64,000 nt of DNA, from the NCBI RefSeq assembly GCF_001690185.1, contig NZ_LZGN01000043.1, forward strand, positions 1-64,000, in the 5' to 3' direction. Below are positions 57,535 to 64,000 of the stretch, in pieces. The DNA comes from Gilliamella sp. wkB308. GTDB taxonomy: Bacteria > Pseudomonadota > Gammaproteobacteria > Enterobacterales > Orbaceae. Under the pieces are notes generated by a model. The model did no database searches, had not been told where the DNA came from, and worked only from the letters and a program-made list of their open reading frames with translations. Positions within the stretch are counted from its first letter, which is position 1. Each line of letters begins with the position of its first letter. Both the position numbers and the translations under genes were made by a program.

Positions 57535-58405
57535 AAGTCGTAATCCATACAGCGAAAAAATTGATAGCTGTTCGACGATCGATATACTCAAAATCATTAA
57601 TAATGAAGATAAGCATGTTGCCGTTGCTGTTGAAAAAGAGTTAGCCAATATCGCTAAAGCGGTGGATGTGATTAGTCAAACTTTTTTAAATCACGGTCGT
57701 TTAATTTATATCGGCGCCGGCACTTCAGGCCGGCTTGGTATTTTGGATGCAAGTGAATGCCCACCCACCTATGGCACCCCTCCTCAACAAGTCATCGGAT
57801 TGATTGCTGGTGGTCAAACGGCAATTTTTAAAGCAGTTGAAAATGCAGAAGATAATCCTGAATTAGCAATAACTGATTTGAAAAATATTCACTTTTCAGC
57901 CAATGATATTTTAGTTGGTATTGCAGCTAGTGGTCGCACTCCCTACGTTATAGGTGGTATGCAATTTGCTAAATCAATCGGCGCAACAGTCATAAGTTTA
58001 TGCTGTAACCCCAATGCCCCTATGATTGATCTGGCAGACGTCGCCATCACACCAATTGTAGGAGCTGAAGTGATAACGGGCTCATCAAGAATGAAAGCCG
58101 GAACAGCACAAAAACTCGTCCTTAATATGTTAACCACAGCTAGCATGATCAAAATTGGTAAAGTTTACGGTAATTTAATGGTCGATGTCGAAGCCACTAA
58201 TGCTAAATTAATTGAGCGACAAATATCCATTGTCATGCAAGCAACTGAATGTGACCGCCAAACGGCAATGTTAGCGCTTAAACAGAGTAATAGACACTGT
58301 AAAACAGCTATTTTAATGATTCTCGGTCAACTTGATGTTGATCAAGCAAAAAAATTATTATCAGAAAATAATGGTTTTATCAGAAAAGCCCTATCGACGA
58401 GTTAA
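57500..58405 (+). CDS. murQ: N-acetylmuramic acid 6-phosphate etherase
   Basis: A 301-aa SIS-domain enzyme that splits the lactyl ether of MurNAc 6-phosphate to give GlcNAc 6-phosphate, part of cell-wall recycling. The active-site Glu is in [11 protein letters not shown], and GAGTSGRLG and [12 protein letters not shown] are the sugar-phosphate loops. It overlaps lplT by 35 bp, so it is translated as part of the aas-lplT operon. murP, its usual PTS partner in E. coli, is not here. Confidence 0.95.
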   Translation: MQSINLSKMLTESRNPYSEKIDSCSTIDILKIINNEDKHVAVAVEKELANIAKAVDVISQTFLNHGRLIYIGAGTSGRLGILDASECPPTYGTPPQQVIGLIAGGQTAIFKAVENAEDNPELAITDLKNIHFSANDILVGIAASGRTPYVIGGMQFAKSIGATVISLCCNPNAPMIDLADVAITPIVGAEVITGSSRMKAGTAQKLVLNMLTTASMIKIGKVYGNLMVDVEATNAKLIERQISIVMQATECDRQTAMLALKQSNRHCKTAILMILGQLDVDQAKKLLSENNGFIRKALSTS

Positions 58406-58693
58406 TAAAAAAATTTTAAAAAAATAAACGTAAATGGTCTGTTTTTATGATCCATGTCTAATTTTCAAATTAGGATCATTGACAATCTATTACATAATAG
58501 AGAAATATAAAAACTGTACCATTTATTTAAACAGAATATTACTGGCATAACAGTAAACTGAGATAATTATAATAATATGATTTAGTTAGATTAAGCGTAA
58601 ATTCATCACTTCTTTCATGGATGTATACACTTCTCGCTAATTTCTGATATTAATTTTTTATTCAATTTTTTGAAAGACACACAAGGACATTGT
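58406..58693. other. 288-bp intergenic region between murQ and the esterase gene
   Basis: The region is AT-rich, with no ORF, clear hairpin with T-run, or repeat. It should contain the esterase promoter. Included because it separates two transcription units. Confidence 0.4.
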
Positions 58694-60433
58694 ATGAGGA
58701 AATCACTATTTCATATCGCTATACTTGGTATTTTCATCCTATCAACGCCAATTGTTGTCTATAGTCAAAATCATCAGCTTTTAACAAATTCCAATTTATC
58801 AACGATATCCACTATCTCGGATCCAACTTTGATAAAAACCCAATTTGGATTAGTTAAAGGTCAACTCGACAACACCAATAACGTTCTTGCGTGGACAGGC
58901 ATACCTTATGCGAAAGCACCCTCAGGGGAGCTAAGATGGAAAAAACCGATTGACCCAGAACCTTGGGAAGGTATATTTGATGCAACTCAAGCGAGTCCTA
59001 TCGCATTTCAGCTCAATGAAGATAACATCGTTGGTTCAGATAACAGTTTAAATCTCAATATCTATCGACCAAATAATAATAAAAAAAATTTACCAGTTCT
59101 CGTTTATATTCACGGTGGAAACAATCAAATCGGAAAAGCAGAAGAGATGACTGGCAACGGCATGGTAACCGATCTGGATGCAATTTTTATCTCAATCAAT
59201 TATCGTTTGGGGCCACTCGGATTTAATCCGCTTCCTGCCTTGCAAACAGGTGATAAACTCGAAGATTCTGGAAACTATGCGTTATTGGATATGGCAAAAT
59301 CATTGGATTGGATTAAAGACAATATTACCTATTTTGGCGGAAATCCTAACAATATCACTGTCTCTGGTTTTTCAGCGGGTGGGCGAGATGTTATGGCGAT
59401 GTTAATCTCACCTATTTTTAAAGATAAATTTCAAAAAGCGATCTCTTTTAGTGGCGGTATGACCATTGCAAATAAAGAGGATAGTATTAAAGTCTTTGCC
59501 AAAGCTATAGCCCCACTTGCTGTTGAAGATAATATAAAGCCGACTGAAGAACAAGCTTATCATTGGCTGTTAACCAATCATCCCGATGTCAAAGCATATT
59601 TGTATAGCCTATCTTCCGAAAGATTGGTTTCACTGATGAATAATGCCAGAATCAGAATGAGTGTCTTTCCACATTTATATAACGACGGCTATGTGATCCC
59701 CAAAGAAGGGTTTAATACGCATCAATATCATTCTGTGCCATTGATCATGCTGACCGGTACGGGTGAATTTTCATTATTCGCAAAATCTTCAGCTTATTTT
59801 AGCGCATCCTTCAATCATGGTATACCAAGTGGACAAACACTAACAGCATTTCAATTCGCCAATAAATATGGTGGAAAATTATATGATCTATTTAACGTTT
59901 CAGATTCAGCCCAAAAAATGGCACCTTTTTATAAAGCAAAAATTTATGGTATGGAAATACAATATGGCGAAGATCAAAATGTTGTAGGCTTACCAATGGG
60001 ATTATATGGTGCTTTTCATGGTGTTTTTTTACCACTGATGGATCCGTATTCAGAAAATTATAATGGGTTAATAGCAAATGCCTATAAAACTCAAGGCGCT
60101 AAACAACTCAGTAAGATTTATAAAAAATATATTCATAATTTTATCTATAACGGCGATCCTAATGGTGACGATTTAGTTTATTGGAATAATTGGTCAACAA
60201 CAAATAATAATGCGGATAAGGGACTACTCTATATCAATGCCGACAAAGAAAAAGCTATAGTTTATATGGGAAGACAAAATTTGGTTTATAGTGATGTTCT
60301 TGATGAAATGGATAACGACCAATCTGTGACACAAGAAATCAAAAAGATTATTATTTCTGAAGTATTAAATGGGCGGTGGTTTAGTCATGAACTAGATCTT
60401 AGATATCATAATAAGTCATTATGGATAAAATGA
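58694..60433 (+). CDS. secreted type-B carboxylesterase (COesterase family)
   Basis: The ATG at 58694 follows AAGGAC and starts a signal peptide (IAILGIFILSTPIVVYSQ), giving 579 aa. The alpha/beta-hydrolase motifs are present: the oxyanion HGGNN, nucleophile Ser227 in GFSAG, an acidic residue in TGEFSLF and the catalytic His in GAFHGVF. The N-terminal block GIPYAKAPSGELRWKKP is typical of the cholinesterase/lipase family. Export to the periplasm or outside suggests hydrolysis of dietary or drug esters. The GxSxG reads GFSAG rather than the common GESAG, so the residue before the Ser differs. Confidence 0.9.
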   Translation: MRKSLFHIAILGIFILSTPIVVYSQNHQLLTNSNLSTISTISDPTLIKTQFGLVKGQLDNTNNVLAWTGIPYAKAPSGELRWKKPIDPEPWEGIFDATQASPIAFQLNEDNIVGSDNSLNLNIYRPNNNKKNLPVLVYIHGGNNQIGKAEEMTGNGMVTDLDAIFISINYRLGPLGFNPLPALQTGDKLEDSGNYALLDMAKSLDWIKDNITYFGGNPNNITVSGFSAGGRDVMAMLISPIFKDKFQKAISFSGGMTIANKEDSIKVFAKAIAPLAVEDNIKPTEEQAYHWLLTNHPDVKAYLYSLSSERLVSLMNNARIRMSVFPHLYNDGYVIPKEGFNTHQYHSVPLIMLTGTGEFSLFAKSSAYFSASFNHGIPSGQTLTAFQFANKYGGKLYDLFNVSDSAQKMAPFYKAKIYGMEIQYGEDQNVVGLPMGLYGAFHGVFLPLMDPYSENYNGLIANAYKTQGAKQLSKIYKKYIHNFIYNGDPNGDDLVYWNNWSTTNNNADKGLLYINADKEKAIVYMGRQNLVYSDVLDEMDNDQSVTQEIKKIIISEVLNGRWFSHELDLRYHNKSLWIK

Positions 60434-60687
60434 TGTATTCTTGATAAAACGTTTAGATTAAATAAGATAATTAGCAAAAAAATATCTTGAATATCTCATT
60501 ATTGAAAATTTTGAAATTTATAAACCATTAAAAAGTTATTTAAGCAAAAAAGCTATTTACAAAACGGGGATTTATTTCAATAATTCTATTCGAGATAAAA
60601 CTTATATTGGTTCGTTAATATCACGAATTTCAGCCCTGTTTAAAGTTACAGACTATATTATTTATAGTTAATTTTTAATATCAATTT

Positions 60688-60716
60688 TTGATAAAAATTT
60701 ATGACATTTATATTAT
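60688..60716 (+). promoter_or_regulatory. predicted sigma-70 promoter of the mannose PTS operon
   Basis: TTGATA (60688-60693), a 17-nt spacer, then TATTAT (60711-60716), about 30 bp before the gene start. The 10-bp inverted repeat at 60707-60730 overlaps the -10. I did not find a sigma-54 motif, which many Firmicutes man/lev operons use. The remaining 60434-60687 has a short inverted repeat (TTCGT-N7-ACGAA, 60611-60627) and no ORF. Confidence 0.55.
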
Positions 60717-60730
60717 GAATATAATATAAA
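60707..60730. repeat. 10-bp perfect inverted repeat at the man promoter
   Basis: TTTATATTAT and ATAATATAAA separated by GAAT, directly over the -10 element and just before the ribosome site. It may be an operator; AT-richness raises the chance of coincidence. Confidence 0.5.
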
Positions 60731-60747
60731 AATTGGGAGGTAGTTGT

Positions 60748-61722
60748 ATGGTAGGAATTATTCTAGCAACTCATGGTGAGTTTGCAGAAGGGATTCTACA
60801 ATCTGGGGCAATGATTTTTGGAGAGCAAGAAAACGTGCAAGCTGTAACCTTGCATCCAAGTGATAGCCCGGAAAGTTTAAAAGAACGAATGTTAGCCGCA
60901 ATAGCAACATTCGACGATCAAAATGAAGTACTTTTTTTAGTTGATTTATGGGGGGGCACGCCATTTAATCAAGCCAATAATCTATGTGGTGAACACCCTA
61001 ATTGGGCAATTGTTGCAGGTTTAAATCTGCCGATGCTTATTGAAGCTTATTCATCTCGTTTTTCAATGGAAACAGCTAAAGAAATTGCCGTCGCAATCTT
61101 AGAATCAGCGAAAGAAGGAATTAAAGCAACAGTTGAAGCACCTGCTACAAGCACCACTGCCACTCAACAAACGAATACCATACCTGAAGGCACCGTTCTA
61201 GGTGATGGTAAAATGAAAATTGTATTGGCCCGGGTTGACTCTCGTTTATTACATGGTCAAGTCGCCACCGCTTGGACAAAATCAACTAATCCTAATCGTA
61301 TCATCGTGGTATCTGATTCAGTATCGAAAGATGAATTAAGAAAAAAACTGATCGAAGAAGCTGCTCCTCCAGGGGTAAAAGCAAATGTCGTGCCGATTAA
61401 AAAAATCATCGAAGTTTCACGCGATCCACGATTTGGCAATACTAAAGCATTGTTACTATTCGAAAACCCTCAAGATGTATTACGAACTATTGAAGGCGGA
61501 GTCGACATTGATACCCTTAATATTGGCTCAATGGCGCACTCTGTCGGTAAAGTAATGGTAAATAAAGTGCTGTCAATGAATGCGGATGATGTAGAAACAT
61601 TCGAAAAATTAAAAGAAAAACACGTTAAATTTGATGTTCGCAAAGTACCTAATGATTCTAATAGTAATATGGATGAATTGTTGAAAAAAGCGAAAGAAGA
61701 ATTAGCAGCACAAAAGAATTAG
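60748..61722 (+). CDS. manX: PTS mannose-family transporter subunit IIAB, Firmicutes-like
   Basis: The ATG at 60748 follows GGGAGG and gives 324 aa. The IIA domain (about 1-125) has phospho-His9 (LATHGEFAEG), an Ala/Thr-rich linker (about 126-155), and the IIB domain has phospho-His169 (DSRLLHGQVATAW). The first 100 residues match lactic-acid-bacterium ManL/PtnAB very closely in my recall (MIFGEQENVQAVTL, VDLWGGTPFNQANNL). It imports mannose, glucose or glucosamine as 6-phosphates with ManYZ. Confidence 0.93.
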   Translation: MVGIILATHGEFAEGILQSGAMIFGEQENVQAVTLHPSDSPESLKERMLAAIATFDDQNEVLFLVDLWGGTPFNQANNLCGEHPNWAIVAGLNLPMLIEAYSSRFSMETAKEIAVAILESAKEGIKATVEAPATSTTATQQTNTIPEGTVLGDGKMKIVLARVDSRLLHGQVATAWTKSTNPNRIIVVSDSVSKDELRKKLIEEAAPPGVKANVVPIKKIIEVSRDPRFGNTKALLLFENPQDVLRTIEGGVDIDTLNIGSMAHSVGKVMVNKVLSMNADDVETFEKLKEKHVKFDVRKVPNDSNSNMDELLKKAKEELAAQKN

Positions 61723-61744
61723 GACTTATACAAGAGGTTATATT

Positions 61745-62545
61745 ATGACATTATCAATTGTTGCTATCATTTTAGTGATAGTTATTGCCTTTCTGGCAGG
61801 AATGGAAGGTATTTTAGATCAGTTTCAATTTCATCAACCGTTAGTTGCCTGCTCATTAATTGGTTTGGTGACCGGTAATCTTGAAGCGGGTGTTGTTCTG
61901 GGTGGCTCATTACAGATGATAGCCTTAGGTTGGGCTAACATTGGTGCAGCCGTTGCACCCGATGCTGCATTAGCCTCTGTGGCTTCGTCCATCATTTTGG
62001 TTTTAGGTGGACAAGGTGCCGCAGGCGTATCAACAGCTATTGCTATTGCCATTCCTTTAGCGGTTGCAGGATTATTTTTAACAATGATTGTCCGAACGAT
62101 TGCTGTACCATTAGTACATATGATGGATGCAGCGGCAGAAGAAGGTAATATCCGTAAAATTGAACTATTACAAATATTAGGTATCTGCTTACAAGGTTTA
62201 AGAATCGCCATTCCGGCAGCAGCGCTATTATTTATTCCAGCCGAAACAGTAAAAGGCGCATTAGAATCTATGCCTGAATGGTTAACAACAGGTATGGCAA
62301 TTGGTGGTGGTATGGTCGTTGCTGTGGGTTATGCCATGGTAATTAATATGATGGCAAATCGTGAAGTTTGGCCATTCTTTATCATCGGTTTTGTGGTTGC
62401 TGCTATCTCACAATTAACCCTTATTGCATTAGGTGCATTAGGTATTGCATTAGCAATGATTTATCTTAGCCTTTCAGAACGTGGCAATTCATCAAATGGT
62501 GGAAGCAAAGGTGATCCACTTGACGATATTTTAAATGATTACTAA
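61745..62545 (+). CDS. manY: PTS mannose-family transporter subunit IIC
   Basis: A 266-aa membrane subunit. FLAGMEGILDQFQFHQPLVA (about 17-36) and GGSLQMIALGWANIGAA are the IIC-man signature. About eight hydrophobic segments. Follows manX by 22 bp with AAGAGGT ribosome site. The short C-terminal tail is Ser/Gly/Asp-rich, as in streptococcal ManM. Confidence 0.94.
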   Translation: MTLSIVAIILVIVIAFLAGMEGILDQFQFHQPLVACSLIGLVTGNLEAGVVLGGSLQMIALGWANIGAAVAPDAALASVASSIILVLGGQGAAGVSTAIAIAIPLAVAGLFLTMIVRTIAVPLVHMMDAAAEEGNIRKIELLQILGICLQGLRIAIPAAALLFIPAETVKGALESMPEWLTTGMAIGGGMVVAVGYAMVINMMANREVWPFFIIGFVVAAISQLTLIALGALGIALAMIYLSLSERGNSSNGGSKGDPLDDILNDY

Positions 62546-62562
62546 GTACTTGGAGTAAAAAA

Positions 62563-63474
62563 ATGACTGATAAAATTCAATTAAGCAAAAAAGATCGTTT
62601 AGCGGTTGCTTGGCGCTCAACCTTTCTCCAAGGTTCTTGGAATTATGAACGTATGCAAAATGGTGGTTGGGTCTATTCAATGATCCCTGCAATAAAAAAA
62701 CTCTATACCACCAAAGAAGATCGTTCAGCAGCACTTAAACGCCATTTAGAATTCTTTAACACTCACCCTTATTTAGCTTCACCAGTTCTTGGTGTTACGC
62801 TTGCTCTCGAAGAAGAACGTGCTAATGGTGCTGCTGTTGATGATGTTGCCATCCAAGGTGTAAAAGTTGGAATGATGGGACCTTTAGCCGGAGTTGGTGA
62901 TCCCGTGTTCTGGTTTACGGTAAGACCAATGCTTGGTGCGCTTGGCGCATCACTTGCACTTAGTGGCAATGTTATGGGACCAATTTTATTCTTTTTACTT
63001 TGGAATATTATCCGTTGGAGTTTTATGTGGTACACCCAAGAGTTTGGTTACCGTACAGGTTCTAAAATCACCGATAATTTATCGGGTGGCTTACTGCAAA
63101 AAATTACCAAAGGTGCTTCCATTTTAGGGATGTTTATTCTGGCAGCCTTGGTGCAAAGATGGGTATCAATTAATTTCCAACCTGTCGTTTCAAAAGTTAA
63201 ATTAGGCGACGGTGCTTTTATTGATTGGAATCACTTACCTGCTGGTTCAGAAGGCATTCAAACCGCATTACAACAAATGCAAGCAGGGTTATCCCTTACT
63301 CAAGAAAAGGTCACCACCTTACAAAATAACTTAGACCAATTGATACCAGGACTGGTTCCGTTACTTTTAACTTTTTTATGCATGTGGTTATTACGTAAAA
63401 AAGTATCACCAATCTTAATAATCCTCGGACTCTTTGTTGTCGGGATTGTAGGACACGTAATTGGTCTTCTATAA
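62563..63474 (+). CDS. manZ: PTS mannose-family transporter subunit IID
   Basis: A 303-aa membrane subunit. RSTFLQGSWNYERMQNGGW opens the family domain and MMGPLAGVGDPVFWFTVRP is the conserved loop of IID proteins. It pairs with manY to form the mannose channel. Longer than E. coli ManZ (about 286 aa) with an insert rich in Gln, like Firmicutes ManN. A strong terminator follows. Confidence 0.94.
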   Translation: MTDKIQLSKKDRLAVAWRSTFLQGSWNYERMQNGGWVYSMIPAIKKLYTTKEDRSAALKRHLEFFNTHPYLASPVLGVTLALEEERANGAAVDDVAIQGVKVGMMGPLAGVGDPVFWFTVRPMLGALGASLALSGNVMGPILFFLLWNIIRWSFMWYTQEFGYRTGSKITDNLSGGLLQKITKGASILGMFILAALVQRWVSINFQPVVSKVKLGDGAFIDWNHLPAGSEGIQTALQQMQAGLSLTQEKVTTLQNNLDQLIPGLVPLLLTFLCMWLLRKKVSPILIILGLFVVGIVGHVIGLL

Positions 63475-63496
63475 GTTCAAACTTTAAGTAATCGAT

Positions 63497-63532
63497 AAAA
63501 AGCATAATTTACTGTTTAAATTATGCTTTTTT
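63497..63532 (+). terminator. intrinsic terminator after manZ
   Basis: AAAAAGCATAATTTA and TAAATTATGCTTTTT form a perfect 15-bp stem around CTGTT, ending in Ts. It lies before the DUF956 gene, so that gene gets transcript only by read-through or its own promoter. Confidence 0.9.
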
Positions 63533-63637
63533 ATCTTTTATCAATAAATATTTGAATAATTGAGTCCAAAGGTTTTGGCTGTTCACATCATAAAAAAACA
63601 ATAAATTAACTTTAGTATTAATATGGAAGTCATATAA

Positions 63638-64000
63638 ATGGTTCAATCATTAAACTCCAAAATAGACCTAACCGTTAAAGCTACCGCATTTACAGCTTTT
63701 ACTGAGTATGGACAAATTATGATTGGCAATAAAGCGTTGGAATTTTATCATCAGCGAGATGCACGTAAATACATCCAAATCCCATGGCAAGAAGTCGAAT
63801 ATGTTTCTGCATCCGTCTTATTTGGGGGAAAATGGATACCACGTTATACTATCTACACAAAACAAAATGGTTCCTTTACCTTTGCCTCTAAAAATCCTAA
63901 AGACGTATTAAGAGCTATCCGAGTTTATATTGGTGGTGACAAAATGGTAAAATCATTAGGTTTTTTTGGTGTTTTAAAGCGAGCATTTACTCGCAAACCA
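63638..64000 (+). CDS. DUF956 family protein (ManO-like), 3' end at window edge
   Basis: An ATG at 63638 follows GGAAG with 8-nt spacing; the frame stays open to the last base (121 codons seen, stop outside). Content such as IQIPWQEVEYVSASV, WIPRYTIYTKQNGSFTFASKNP and LRAIRVYIG matches DUF956, a family that follows man PTS operons in lactobacilli and streptococci, where it is sometimes called ManO. Its function is unsettled. The family is about 120-125 aa, so the protein is nearly complete here. Confidence 0.8.
   Translation, partial: MVQSLNSKIDLTVKATAFTAFTEYGQIMIGNKALEFYHQRDARKYIQIPWQEVEYVSASVLFGGKWIPRYTIYTKQNGSFTFASKNPKDVLRAIRVYIGGDKMVKSLGFFGVLKRAFTRKP

Overview
The window is AT-rich gammaproteobacterial chromosome. 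It carries close homologues of enterobacterial genes in familiar neighbourhoods: mltC-yggX, yhcB(zapG)-degQ-degS, metJ-metB, glnA-glnL-glnG, yibN-secB-gpsA and aas-lplT. The low G+C, the presence of DciA, Cra, MetJ and NtrBC, and fermentative and sugar-uptake genes suggest a host-associated facultative anaerobe, most likely of the Orbaceae (Gilliamella-like). That placement is inferred from gene style and order, not from a marker gene.

Layout. 1-3157: a truncated, visibly more GC-rich gene for a large secreted outer-membrane protein, preceded on its strand by a short secreted paralogue of its N-terminal domain. 3523-9952: cell-wall and housekeeping genes (mltC, yggX, argD, engB, srkA, a GIY-YIG protein, a WaaY-like kinase, a lipoprotein). 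10446-14401: dciA, zapG, degQ, degS, rpmE. 14446-16122: metJ and metB, divergent around three tandem Met boxes. 16229-25435: a citrate fermentation locus. It holds an FAH-family enzyme with citC, citD, citE, citF and citX, a CitS-type symporter, and a divergent CitA/CitB two-component system. 25609-29416: a glutathionyl-hydroquinone reductase followed by a polar amino-acid ABC transporter with an embedded GNAT gene. 29687-30427: periplasmic alpha-carbonic anhydrase. 30752-35803: a UvrA-like ABC ATPase, a beta-lactamase-fold protein with altered catalytic residues, and a MATE exporter.

36116-36191 is tRNA-Asn and 36340-36915 a LOG-family gene. 36967-42264 is the fructose PTS (fruBKA) with cra directly upstream and a Cra operator between them. 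42393-46046 is a CeuBCDE/FatBCDE-type siderophore uptake operon. 46226-50234 is glnA-glnL-glnG with a recognisable sigma-54 promoter and NtrC sites. 50532-58405 holds yibN, secB, gpsA, an ornithine-cyclodeaminase-family gene, aas, lplT and murQ. 58694-60433 is a secreted type-B carboxylesterase. 60748-64000 is a mannose-family PTS with a DUF956 gene, in the Firmicutes arrangement, running off the window edge.

The main functional theme is nutrient capture in a gut-like setting: citrate, fructose, mannose-type sugars, sulfur amino acids and iron. No transposase, integrase, CRISPR array or rRNA was seen. The parts most worth a second look are the outer-membrane protein and its partner gene, the FAH enzyme inside the citrate lyase operon, the UvrA-like/serine hydrolase/MATE cluster, and the Firmicutes-style mannose PTS.
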